This document shows positions 1 through 9,556 of a DNA stretch of 36,534 nt, piece by piece. The translations under genes and the position numbers were made by a program. The notes below the pieces were generated by a model. The model made no database searches. It saw only the letters and a program-made list of their open reading frames with translations, and was not told the origin of the DNA. Within the stretch, counting starts at the first letter, position 1. Every line of letters begins with the position of its first letter. Source of the DNA: an uncultured Eggerthellaceae bacterium (GTDB lineage: Bacteria; Actinomycetota; Coriobacteriia; Coriobacteriales; Eggerthellaceae); the NCBI GenBank assembly GCA_934630485.1, contig CAKTWD010000004.1:1-36534 (forward strand), written 5' to 3'.

Positions 1-1049
1 GCCTCTGCCAACAACTTCGCCAAGTACACCTTGCCCTCGTCGTTGGGCGTAAGATCTACGGAGCACTCAGGGATATCATCGGGAACCTCGTGGTTCTTGA
101 AAACCTGATCGAACTGTCCCTCGGCATCGGCAGCCGTCTGCTCGTCATAATAGGCGGCTACGATGTTGCGTGCGAGCTGACGCTTGATCTTGTTAGGGTG
201 AAGTTCGTCGTTCTTCAAACCCTCCTCAATGCGGTCCACTTCATCAACCGGCATGGTAGAAGCAAGTCGGAAGTACTTGACCATAAGTTCATCAGGAATG
301 GACATGACCTTGCCGAACATGTCAGAAGGCTCGTCGGTAAGGCCGATGTAGTTGCCATAGCTCTTCGACATCTTCTGAACGCCATCGATACCCTCAAGAA
401 GCGGCAGGGTAAGCGCAACCTGCGGCTCCATACCCATCTTCTCCATGAGCTCACGACCAGCAAGAAGATTGAACAGCTGATCGCGCCCGCCAAGCTCGAC
501 ATCAGCCTTGATGACAACGGAGTCGTATGCCTGCATAACAGGGTAAATGAACTCGTGCAGGCTGATGGGCTGATTCGAGTGATAGCGATTGGAGAAATCG
601 TCGCGCTCGAGAATACGGGCAACGGTGAACTTGCTCAACAAGCCCAAAATGTCTTCCATTTTAAGATCGAGAATCCAGTCAGCGTTGTGCATCAGGTCGG
701 TCTTTTCCTTATCAAGGATCTTAAAGGCCTGATCGACATAGGTTTGCGCATTTGCGTTGACCTGTTCGCGCGTAAGCTGCGGACGCGTGCTGTTACGGCC
801 CGAGGGGTCGCCGATAAGAGCCGTGCCGTCGCCGATGATGAGCGTGACACGGTGACCCAGATCCTGGAACTGACGGAGCTTACGCAGCGGAACAGCGTGG
901 CCGATGTGGATATCGGGAGCCGTGGGATCGACGCCGAGCTTGATGTTCAGCGGCTCGCCGCGCTTCAGCTTCTTAAGCAGATCCTCTTTAGGGACGATGG
1001 AATCAACGCCCGAAGCGATAATGTGCAGCTGCTCTTCTGCAGATAGCAT
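1..1049 (-). CDS. tyrS: Tyrosyl-tRNA synthetase, 3' end beyond window
   Basis: Charges tRNA-Tyr with tyrosine in the cytoplasm. About 349 codons are visible; the C-terminal S4-like RNA-binding domain should lie beyond the left edge. The class I signature HIGH is at residues 48-51 and KMSKS at 226-230. The KMSKS form, rather than KFGKT, points to the TyrZ-type (type 2) bacterial TyrRS. The start MLSAEEQLHI was chosen because AAAGGGG lies just upstream of the ATG at 1049. The 78-base gap after the upstream U32 gene holds an extended -10 promoter. The leader is far too short for a T-box, unlike that of pheS in this window. Identity is confident. Confidence 0.96.
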   Translation of the reverse strand, partial: MLSAEEQLHIIASGVDSIVPKEDLLKKLKRGEPLNIKLGVDPTAPDIHIGHAVPLRKLRQFQDLGHRVTLIIGDGTALIGDPSGRNSTRPQLTREQVNANAQTYVDQAFKILDKEKTDLMHNADWILDLKMEDILGLLSKFTVARILERDDFSNRYHSNQPISLHEFIYPVMQAYDSVVIKADVELGGRDQLFNLLAGRELMEKMGMEPQVALTLPLLEGIDGVQKMSKSYGNYIGLTDEPSDMFGKVMSIPDELMVKYFRLASTMPVDEVDRIEEGLKNDELHPNKIKRQLARNIVAAYYDEQTAADAEGQFDQVFKNHEVPDDIPECSVDLTPNDEGKVYLAKLLAE

Positions 1050-1104
1050 TGGGAAACCCCTTTCAATGGCAAATGCCAACTGATCTTTCTAGGTAATGGG
1101 TGCG

Positions 1105-1113
1105 ATTCTAGCA
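1105..1113 (-). promoter_or_regulatory. Extended -10 promoter of tyrS
   Basis: On the minus strand the sequence reads TGC-TAGAAT, an extended -10 element with five of six -10 bases. It lies about 55 bases before the tyrS start. No convincing -35 box is present, as is common for TGn promoters. A short palindrome (TGGCATTTGCCA, about 1066-1077) sits between it and the ribosome binding site. Confidence 0.5.
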
Positions 1114-1127
1114 CAGCGCTCGACTCG

Positions 1128-3599
1128 TTACGAAACGCCGCGGAACAAATGTCCGCTTGTCACGCCCGTTTTCTTGGCAACGGCTCCTTGACCGCCGAGC
1201 GCAAGGTCGCGAGCCTTCACCACACGGGAAACCGCACTGTAGGCCTCGTTCTTGTCCATGAGCGTAGTGTCGACCATAAGCGCCTCAAGACCGATGTCCA
1301 TCAGGTCGGGCACAGTCGGCGCAACGTCAAGCTGAACCCCGTTATACAAATGACTACGGCCAAGCGCGTCTGTGATTATCGGGAATGAGAAACCCTTGCG
1401 GTCGACGTAATGATGCTCGACTGCTCGCCTTAAGCACGTAACGCAACGCTGGTCACAAGGACCCTGGCTCATAAGCAGGCAATGCTCGGTGATCATGACC
1501 TCTTGAGCACCCACGACTGTAAGGCCCAAAGGAAGCTCGGATTCCTCGGCAATGTCTGCGATCTGTCCCAGCGAGAGCTCGGGCGAAAGCCAAACGAAAG
1601 AGGCACCTGCGTCCTTTGCGGCTTTAACCGACATAGCATTGGTAACCGGAACATGCGAGCCCAGCTGAACGATTGCGCCCATGCCCGATGCGCGAATGCA
1701 ATCAGCCATGTTGTCAATGTACACGGTTCGCTCGACCTTCACGTAATCCCACATGTCGTAGTCGAGGGTTGACTCACGTGTTCCCGCAACGGGGTCGTGA
1801 TCGACGGTGGGCAGCGCCATGATGCACTTTTTCGGATAACCAGCCTGCTCCGCTTGATCGACGCGTTCGCCGCCGTAAACAGCCTGACCACGACGGTAAT
1901 TCACAACAGGTACGTACACCTCGTCCGCACCGGCGCGTTTCGCAGCGCGAGCGCATGCCGGGTTCGTCGCCCAAGCGACAACTTTGCACGAGGCAACACG
2001 CCCCTCGAAACGGCGCGGTTTTCGCGAAGACGGCACCTTCACTCGAGGCGTCACCTTTCGAACGTAAGGAGCGAGAAGCATCTGCGCAAGACCATCGAGC
2101 GCATCGGCGCGAACGTGGTGAAGCCGCGAGAAGCTCATCCCTACCCCGTCATCGAGGTCGATTGAGAGATCACGGATCGCGAAAGGCGTCTGCCCGAGCC
2201 TATCAACATGCGCGCGGACGTCCTCGAGCTCAAGCGGCTTCGTTCTTGCGGCCTCGACGATAGGCCCCTCGGCCGAATAGGAAAGAAAGCCGTCGGCCAA
2301 TGAGAAAGAGATCTTCAAAGGGCGGCCAATGCGAGCCTCGACGAAGCCGTCGACGACGATTCGAGGCTCAAGAGGGTCGTCATGATAGGCAGAGGCGGCG
2401 CTCCGCACGCGAAAAACGCGATCGCCCTTCCCGGTGCGCTGGGAAACGCGAATCTTGACCGATCCGTTCCTTGTCAGAGTTGCATCCTCGACCGTCTCGG
2501 CGAAATGGCCGCGGTTCGTCCAAAACTCAAGGACGTCGCCCTCGATAAGCGGGCGCTCCGGGACGACCTCTGCAACATCATCGCGAATCGCAGACACGCG
2601 GCCAATGAAAACGCCACGGTTGTTCGGGCGGCCATAGCTCATGATCTCGTTTCCGCGGTTACCAGTCATGTAAGCCGTGGTGAAGCCCCGTGAGAACGCC
2701 TCGGCCAAACGGTTCTCCTCATCGACGGTTGCTTTAACGGCGTCGGTGTCGGCACCCGAAAGGACACGATCGAGGACGGAGCGGTATACCGAGGTAACGG
2801 CGTAAACGTAATCGGCCGATTTCATGCGGCCTTCGATTTTGAACGACGAGACGCCTGCATCGACAAGTTGCGGAAGAAGGTTGATGGAGCAAAGGTCGCG
2901 CGGCGACAAAAGATGCTCGCCCTCGGCAGGAAGCGCGCCTTCCACATCGGCGCGGTGCAGCTCATAAGGCAGTCGACATGCTTGAGCGCACAGCCCACGA
3001 TTCGCAGAACGCCCGCCGATCATCGAGGACATCAGGCATTGGCCCGAATAGCTGATGCAAATGGCACCATGCGCGAACGTCTCGATCTCCATGCCGAATG
3101 AACCGGCGATCTCGGCCAGCTCGGCGATCTCGGCAACGGAAAGCTCACGCGCCAAAGTGACGCGCTTCGCCCCTAGACGGGCCGCGAATTCAATACCTGC
3201 GGCACTGTGGGTATTCATCTGAGTTGAAATGTGCAAGCGCGCACCGGGAACATACTGCGCGAGGTTTTGTGCCAGACCGATATCCTGAACAATGAAAGCG
3301 TCTGCGCCGGCGTAATAAGCATCGCGGGCGAAATCAAGCGCGTTTTGAAGCTCGGACGGCAATATCTCGATGTTCAACGTCACATAAACGCGAACTCCGC
3401 GCAAGTGCGCATACTCGCACGACTCACGCAAATCATCGATAGTGAAGTTGTCAGCGTTGCGGCGAGCGTTGAACTCACCCAAACCGAGGTACACGGCGTC
3501 AGCGCCGGCATTTACAGCAGCTCGAAGGCACTCAGCGTTTCCCGCAGGCGCAAGCAGCTCAATCTTCTTGGTCACTTCATCTCTTTCGTTCGTTGTCAT
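1128..3599 (-). CDS. U32-family protein (RlhA/TrhP type), double-length
   Basis: U32 proteins were first named peptidases, but the E. coli members RlhA and TrhP act in hydroxylation of 23S rRNA and tRNA. The N-terminus (KIELLAPAGN, residues 12-21) and the four cysteines C181, C188, C204 and C208, in the context SGQC...GRSANRGLCAQACR, are the family hallmarks and probable iron-sulfur ligands. At 823 residues it is longer than single-module members of roughly 400-650. A second cysteine cluster near the C-terminus (GPCDQRCVTCLRR) suggests a repeated module after a DUF3656-like middle part. The ATG at 3599 has no clear Shine-Dalgarno sequence; GTG at 3575 (MTKKIELLAPAG) is a possible alternative. 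The exact substrate is unknown. Confidence 0.85.
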   Translation of the reverse strand: MTTNERDEVTKKIELLAPAGNAECLRAAVNAGADAVYLGLGEFNARRNADNFTIDDLRESCEYAHLRGVRVYVTLNIEILPSELQNALDFARDAYYAGADAFIVQDIGLAQNLAQYVPGARLHISTQMNTHSAAGIEFAARLGAKRVTLARELSVAEIAELAEIAGSFGMEIETFAHGAICISYSGQCLMSSMIGGRSANRGLCAQACRLPYELHRADVEGALPAEGEHLLSPRDLCSINLLPQLVDAGVSSFKIEGRMKSADYVYAVTSVYRSVLDRVLSGADTDAVKATVDEENRLAEAFSRGFTTAYMTGNRGNEIMSYGRPNNRGVFIGRVSAIRDDVAEVVPERPLIEGDVLEFWTNRGHFAETVEDATLTRNGSVKIRVSQRTGKGDRVFRVRSAASAYHDDPLEPRIVVDGFVEARIGRPLKISFSLADGFLSYSAEGPIVEAARTKPLELEDVRAHVDRLGQTPFAIRDLSIDLDDGVGMSFSRLHHVRADALDGLAQMLLAPYVRKVTPRVKVPSSRKPRRFEGRVASCKVVAWATNPACARAAKRAGADEVYVPVVNYRRGQAVYGGERVDQAEQAGYPKKCIMALPTVDHDPVAGTRESTLDYDMWDYVKVERTVYIDNMADCIRASGMGAIVQLGSHVPVTNAMSVKAAKDAGASFVWLSPELSLGQIADIAEESELPLGLTVVGAQEVMITEHCLLMSQGPCDQRCVTCLRRAVEHHYVDRKGFSFPIITDALGRSHLYNGVQLDVAPTVPDLMDIGLEALMVDTTLMDKNEAYSAVSRVVKARDLALGGQGAVAKKTGVTSGHLFRGVS

Positions 3600-3609
3600 T
3601 CAAGTGAAA

Positions 3610-3643
3610 TGGCGGAACGCGCTTTGCTGTGCGCATCCCGCCA
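3610..3643 (-). terminator. Hairpin after lipoprotein gene
   Basis: The 13-base arms read TGGCGGGATGCGC and GCGCGTTCCGCCA on the minus strand. Their two non-Watson-Crick positions are G-U wobbles in minus-strand RNA but A-C mismatches in plus-strand RNA, so the minus strand is the likely transcribed one. A short T stretch follows. It probably ends or attenuates the lipoprotein transcript before the U32 gene. Confidence 0.5.
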
Positions 3644-3680
3644 TTGAAAGTTGCAGCTTCGCATCTATCAGACGAAACGA

Positions 3681-4178
3681 CTATTCCATAGCGGAAACTG
3701 CCTCGTCGCCCGCCTTGAGGACGGCGACACCTTCGTCATAGTGAGACTGGATGGTCTGCACGCGTTGGTCGTAGGAGGACCAATCAAAGGGATTCGCCTC
3801 GGTGGCGGACTGGATCTCGGAATAGAGCTCGATGTACTCGTTAAGGGCAGCCTCGAGGTTTTTTGCGCCGTCGACATAATTGGTGTGCACGTCGGTGAAC
3901 GCTTCCGGCGTCTCCACGTTAGCGAGCTCATCAAGCACCTTGGACGCATTCGCCGCCTGCGTCTTCATAGTGACCACATCTTCGCGCGAAACTGCGTCGT
4001 TGAAGGAATCGAGCGTCGAGGCAAGCGTGGTCATCCTCTGGTTAACCGCAGACATGTACTCGCGATTCGCCTTCTGTTCGTCGGTGAGCGAATTCTGCGG
4101 TGTTGCCGCACAGCCGGCAAGCATGGCAACTGCAAGAGACCCCGTGCAAATCGCTACCGCGAGCTTCCTAAAGTTCAT
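3681..4178 (-). CDS. Small predicted lipoprotein
   Basis: The 165-residue product has a lysine-containing N-terminus, a hydrophobic stretch and a lipobox L20-A21-G22-C23, so it should be lipidated at C23 and held on the outer face of the membrane. The mature part is polar, mostly helical in character and rich in Ala, Glu and Asp, with no enzymatic motif that I recognise. The start has AGGGAAGAA upstream. It lies between a class A PBP gene upstream and the U32 gene downstream, on the same strand. The function is unknown; a cell-envelope role is only an inference from its location and the neighbouring PBP. Confidence 0.8.
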   Translation of the reverse strand: MNFRKLAVAICTGSLAVAMLAGCAATPQNSLTDEQKANREYMSAVNQRMTTLASTLDSFNDAVSREDVVTMKTQAANASKVLDELANVETPEAFTDVHTNYVDGAKNLEAALNEYIELYSEIQSATEANPFDWSSYDQRVQTIQSHYDEGVAVLKAGDEAVSAME

Positions 4179-4307
4179 AAGCGTTCTTCCCTGATCTATC
4201 CATAGCCGAGCGATCGGCGCTATTAAGTTCCGTTGGAGAATCTACCACGTTGGGAAACGGATGAATGGAACCGTTACTCAACCGCATACCGCTGTGCCAG
4301 CGAGTGC

Positions 4308-6524
4308 TTAACCTGTAGGCGAAGTGGTTACTGATCCAGCGCCGCCGCCAGTGGGACCAGTACCGGTAGCACCGCCGCCAGTAGCAGCACCCCCGCCGCT
4401 GGTCGTGCCCCCGCCGCCGGTGTTGCCGCCGGTCGTCGCTCCGCCCCCGCCGGTAGTGGCGCCAGCGTTGCCTCCAGCAGTAGCGGCGTCGGACGAGGCG
4501 GAAGCAGACGAGCTTGAGCTAGAAGAACTCGAGCTGGACGAAGAGCTTGATGCCGATTCGCTAACGTAGTTCGTCCCGTAAATGTGATATTTCTTGTCGG
4601 TATAGTTAACGTATTGGATCTGGGCCGAAGGTTTCTTCCACTGCTCAACATCTTCGTGCGAGATGATTCGGTTGACGAAGTCGGAGAAAACTCCCGCACA
4701 TTCGGTGCCGACAGGAACCGAGCTAACATTGGAGGGGTCGCCGCACCAAATGCCCACCGACAGCTGAGGGATGATACCGAAGAACGTGATGTCCTTGTAG
4801 CTTTCAGTGGTGCCCGTTTTACCGGCAACAACCTGACCGCTGGCCAAGCGTGCGGCGGTACCGGTGCCCTCGGAGGAGTTGACGACGCTTTCCATGACCT
4901 GCTCGGCCGCGTAAGCTACTTCCTCGGAGATAACGCGCTCACTGCGCGTCGAGACGTCCGTGTTGTCAACGAGGACTTTACCGTTGCGGTCCTCGATGCG
5001 CATGATGGGCGTGGAGTCGCAGTGGACGCCACCATTGGCGATGGTGGCGAACGCCTCGGCCATCTCGAGCGGCGTGACATTCTCGACGCCAAGGGTAAGC
5101 GTCGCGCCGGCGGTGTGAGGGCTAAGCTCCGAAGAGATGCCCATCGCTTTGGCCATTTGCGCCACGTCATTCACGCCGATTGAAGAGATCAAGCGAACGA
5201 AGCCGGTGTTCGAGGATACAGCAAGAGCGCGCGTGATGGTACGAGTGCCGTAATTGATGTTGTCGTAGTTCTGAACAGTGTAGCCGTCGACGGTTGCAGG
5301 CGACGTGCAGTCGATATAGCTCTGCGGGTTGATCTTCTTATCGAGTGCGGTGACCAATGTGAAGACCTTGAATGCCGAACCGCAAGGCCTGCCGCCCGCA
5401 CCGTCACCCGTGGCGATGTTAACCTGGTTAGTATAATAATCGGCGCCGCCCACAATTGCCTTAACGTAACCAGTGGAAGGCTCGACCACCGCCATTGCGC
5501 AGTCAATGCCATCGGGCAAGGCGTCGCGTTTGTTCTGGGCGGCAGCTTCAGCGGCATCCTGCATCTCGACATCGAGCGTGGTGTAAACAGAAAGACCGCC
5601 TTCGAGAATGTCGCTGGAGGACAGATTGTAGCTATTGTACAGCAGATTACGCACATAGCTAGTGAAGTACGGGTAAGCCAAGATGCCGTCATCGGGGTTG
5701 GAGTGCACATTGAGGTTGATAGGCTCGGCCACAGCCTGATCATGCTCGGTCTGGGTGATATAGCCGTTCGAGAGCATGCGATCAAGAACGACGTTGCGGC
5801 GCTTCAGCGCATTGTCAGGGTAGTTGATGGGATCGTTGTACGTCGGAGACTGAGGAATGCCGATAAGCAGCGCAGCTTCAGGAAGCGTAAGCTCCATGCA
5901 GCTTTTTGAGAAGTAACGCTGAGAGGCCGCCTCGATGCCATATGCGCCCGAGCCGTAATTGATGGTGTTCAGGTACATTGCGAGGATCTCGTCTTTGGAG
6001 TATTGCTCCTCGAGCTTGGTTGCCACATAAGCCTCGCGCACCTTACGCTTGATGGAGATATCATCCATCTCATCAGCCAAGACGGTGTTACGCACCAACT
6101 GCTGCGTGATAGTGGACGCACCCTCAAGGGCGCCACCGGTAAGGTTGTTCACCACTGCACGAGCGATACCGGCGATGTCAATGCCGCCATGGTCGTAAAA
6201 ACGCTCGTCCTCGGTAGCGACGGTTCCCTTAAGCACATAGGGGCTCATCTGCGAAAACTCGATGGTTTCGCGGTACTCAAGCTGAAAACGAGCAAGCTCG
6301 GTGGTTTCATCCGCGGCATACACGACCGTCGGTTTCGAATCGTTCAAATACGCGTCGGCATTCTTATAGTCGGGAAGGTCCTGAAGCCAGGATGCGCATA
6401 CCGCAAGCGCACCCACGCAAAGGGACACGATCAAAACGCCAAGAACAGTAAAAACGGCGGCAACGCCTGTTACCGGGTGCTTTTTCTTAGCGCTTGGTCT
6501 GTTCTTCATAGAGCGAGATCCCAT
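4308..6524 (-). CDS. Class A penicillin-binding protein (PBP1A-like)
   Basis: A bifunctional peptidoglycan synthase that polymerises glycan strands and cross-links stem peptides at the outer membrane face. The 738-residue product has a basic cytoplasmic N-terminus and one membrane segment (about 19-46). The GT51 glycosyltransferase domain carries EDERFYDHGG at about 105-114. The transpeptidase domain carries SAFK (catalytic Ser about 383), SSN (about 437) and KTGT (about 569). The last 85 residues form a Ser-run followed by a Gly/Thr-rich tail. The ATG at 6524 was preferred because GGAGGG lies eight bases upstream; an in-frame TTG at 6530 is too close to that site. It follows argH after a long hairpin and has its own likely transcript. 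Confidence 0.93.
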   Translation of the reverse strand: MGSRSMKNRPSAKKKHPVTGVAAVFTVLGVLIVSLCVGALAVCASWLQDLPDYKNADAYLNDSKPTVVYAADETTELARFQLEYRETIEFSQMSPYVLKGTVATEDERFYDHGGIDIAGIARAVVNNLTGGALEGASTITQQLVRNTVLADEMDDISIKRKVREAYVATKLEEQYSKDEILAMYLNTINYGSGAYGIEAASQRYFSKSCMELTLPEAALLIGIPQSPTYNDPINYPDNALKRRNVVLDRMLSNGYITQTEHDQAVAEPINLNVHSNPDDGILAYPYFTSYVRNLLYNSYNLSSSDILEGGLSVYTTLDVEMQDAAEAAAQNKRDALPDGIDCAMAVVEPSTGYVKAIVGGADYYTNQVNIATGDGAGGRPCGSAFKVFTLVTALDKKINPQSYIDCTSPATVDGYTVQNYDNINYGTRTITRALAVSSNTGFVRLISSIGVNDVAQMAKAMGISSELSPHTAGATLTLGVENVTPLEMAEAFATIANGGVHCDSTPIMRIEDRNGKVLVDNTDVSTRSERVISEEVAYAAEQVMESVVNSSEGTGTAARLASGQVVAGKTGTTESYKDITFFGIIPQLSVGIWCGDPSNVSSVPVGTECAGVFSDFVNRIISHEDVEQWKKPSAQIQYVNYTDKKYHIYGTNYVSESASSSSSSSSSSSSSSSASASSDAATAGGNAGATTGGGGATTGGNTGGGGTTSGGGAATGGGATGTGPTGGGAGSVTTSPTG
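4311..4565 (-). repeat. Low-complexity Ser-run and Gly/Thr-rich tail coding repeat
   Basis: This segment codes the C-terminal tail of the PBP. About 20 near-continuous serines (4491-4565) are followed by 60 residues of TGGG/TTGG-type repeats. Serine codons are mixed (TCG, AGC, TCT, TCC), so the run is maintained at protein level rather than being a simple slipping trinucleotide tract. The Gly-rich half does have near-repeated DNA units rich in GGCGG. Confidence 0.8.
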
Positions 6525-6603
6525 GCGCAAAACCCTCCATCCTCATGCAGACAATTAAGATGCATTTTAGCATTGACCCTATGCATCGAGCGAAACTACA
6601 TAT

Positions 6604-6645
6604 AAGGCCGCTTGCCTGCGACTTTCCCTGCAGACAAGCGGCCTT
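6604..6645 (-). terminator. Long hairpin after argH
   Basis: Sixteen-base arms (AAGGCCGCTTG-T-CTGC and its partner) pair completely in minus-strand RNA with one U-G wobble; in plus-strand RNA the same position is a C-A mismatch. It sits between the argH stop and the PBP start. The T-tract after it is poor, so it may be a weak terminator or an RNA-stability element at the 3' end of the arginine operon. Confidence 0.55.
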
Positions 6646-6739
6646 GACAGCCTTCGTTCTTTCGCGAGATCTCCAGGAAGATTCCCCTATCCGCAAACAG
6701 CTGGCAGGCGAGCCTGAAACGATCGAATCCCCGATTCTG

Positions 6740-8131
6740 CTACGCGAGCTTGGCCTCGTCGTCGGCCAGGATTTCTTTCACCTTGGAAAGTTGAGCAGCG
6801 ACGGCGTCGTGGCCGGTACCACCTTCGGTAAGACGGGCATTGGCGATGTCGCGCAAGCTGAGGCAATTCACGATATCCGACTCGAACAAGTCGCTTTCCG
6901 CCTTGAAGTCGTCAAGGGTGAGATCCTCGAGATCGCAACCGCGCTGATCGCAGAGAAGCACCAGGTGGCCGACGATCTCGTGAGCGCGGCGGAAAGGCAG
7001 GCCTTTCTTTGCCAAATAGTCCGCCACGTCGGTTGCGGCAAGATAGCCTTTCTTTGCCTGGGTCGCCATGGCGTCTTCGTTGACCTTCATGGTGGAGATC
7101 ATGCCCGACATGCAGTTCATGCAGTCCTCAAGAGTGGCCGCCGCGTCGATGGCGCCCTCCTTGTCCTCTTGAAGGTCCTTGTTGTACGCAAGAGGAAGAG
7201 ACTTCAGCGTCATGAGCAACGCAACAAGATCGCCGACGACGCGACCAGTCTTGCCACGAACAAGCTCCGCGAAGTCAGGATTCTTCTTCTGCGGCATGAT
7301 GGACGATCCAGTTGAGAAAGCGTCAGAAAGCACGATGAAGCCGAATTCCGTAGTGGACCACAAAACGATTTCCTCGGCCAAACGAGAAAGATGAATGCTG
7401 GAAACGGTACAGGCATACAGAAGATCAAGCAGGAAATCCCTGTCGGAAACAGCATCGAGGGAATTCTGAGTTACCGAGGAGAATCCCAGCTCATCAGCGG
7501 TCATGCGACGATCAAGCGGATACGTGGTGCCCGCAAGCGCAGCAGAGCCCAAAGGATTCACGTCGGCGGCATCGCGCGCAGCGACAAGCCTGGTGAAGTC
7601 ACGAGAGAGCATCCATGCGTAAGCAAGCAAATGATGGGAAAGCAGCACCGGCTGTGCGTGCTGCATGTGGGTGTAGCCAGGAAGAATGACATCGAAGTTC
7701 TTCTCGGCCTGCTTGACAAGCTCGTGGCGCAACGCCAGGTTCGCGCGCATAAGGTCGCCGCAACGCTTTTTAGCGAACAGACGGGTGTCGGTGATGACCT
7801 GATCGTTACGAGAACGACCGGTATGCAAGCGCGCACCCGCTTCGCCGATATCCTGAATAAGGGCTTTCTCGATGGACATATGAATGTCCTCATCGTTGAT
7901 ATCGAATGGGAAGTTGCCCGCCTCAATGCGGTCTTTGATGTTGTCGAGGCCCTGCTCGATAAGGGCAACGTCATCTTTCGAGATGACACCCTGCTCACCA
8001 AGCATACGCGCATGGGCCTTCGATCCCGCGATGTCTTGCGCGTACAGCGCCTTATCAACTGGAAGCGAGGCGCCGAAGCGCTGGGTGAACTCGCTGACGT
8101 TCTCGGTGAAACGACCTGACCAAAGTGCCAT
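6740..8131 (-). CDS. argH: Argininosuccinate lyase
   Basis: Splits argininosuccinate into arginine and fumarate, the last step of arginine synthesis. The 463-residue product has the fumarase/aspartase superfamily motifs: HMQHAQP at 155-161 and the mobile signature loop GSSIMPQKKNPD at 275-286 with its catalytic serine. The start MALWSGRF is supported by GAGGGGG immediately before the ATG at 8131 and by the family N-terminus; the frame stays open upstream but carries no family sequence. It lies last in the arginine cluster, 156 bases after argG, with a strong terminator hairpin in the gap. Its expression therefore depends on readthrough or on a promoter that I could not identify. Confidence 0.97.
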   Translation of the reverse strand: MALWSGRFTENVSEFTQRFGASLPVDKALYAQDIAGSKAHARMLGEQGVISKDDVALIEQGLDNIKDRIEAGNFPFDINDEDIHMSIEKALIQDIGEAGARLHTGRSRNDQVITDTRLFAKKRCGDLMRANLALRHELVKQAEKNFDVILPGYTHMQHAQPVLLSHHLLAYAWMLSRDFTRLVAARDAADVNPLGSAALAGTTYPLDRRMTADELGFSSVTQNSLDAVSDRDFLLDLLYACTVSSIHLSRLAEEIVLWSTTEFGFIVLSDAFSTGSSIMPQKKNPDFAELVRGKTGRVVGDLVALLMTLKSLPLAYNKDLQEDKEGAIDAAATLEDCMNCMSGMISTMKVNEDAMATQAKKGYLAATDVADYLAKKGLPFRRAHEIVGHLVLLCDQRGCDLEDLTLDDFKAESDLFESDIVNCLSLRDIANARLTEGGTGHDAVAAQLSKVKEILADDEAKLA

Positions 8132-8223
8132 GATCCCCCTCGTTTTTCTTTTTCGGAAAGCGGTACTGAACCGCATGCGTTTTACTGACACGACGCGAAA
8201 CCCTACAGTGCGCGCGTCGTAAG

Positions 8224-8260
8224 AAAAAGCGCGACCGGGACGAATGCCCGATCGCGCTTT
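8224..8260 (-). terminator. Intrinsic terminator between argG and argH
   Basis: The arms are AAAGCGCGA-T-CGGG and CCCG-G-TCGCGCTTT with a seven-base loop, followed on the minus strand by TTTTTC. The single non-canonical pair is a U-G wobble in minus RNA and an A-C mismatch in plus RNA, which fits minus-strand use. It begins soon after the argG stop. Confidence 0.8.
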
Positions 8261-8287
8261 AATGGCTGGAACAGAGCTCGGGCTGCC

Positions 8288-9508
<1,221 letters not shown>

Positions 9509-9556
9509 GATGTTTCCTCTCTTAGGATCATTGCGCCTGCAATGGCGCACATTTTC

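Noticed and set aside
90..1046. A 318-codon plus-strand frame opposite tyrS
   Set aside because: tyrS with HIGH and KMSKS motifs explains the sequence; this frame has no motif.
4491..4565. Serine run as a slipping microsatellite
   Set aside because: Codons are mixed TCG, AGC, TCT and TCC, so there is no uniform repeat unit for slippage.
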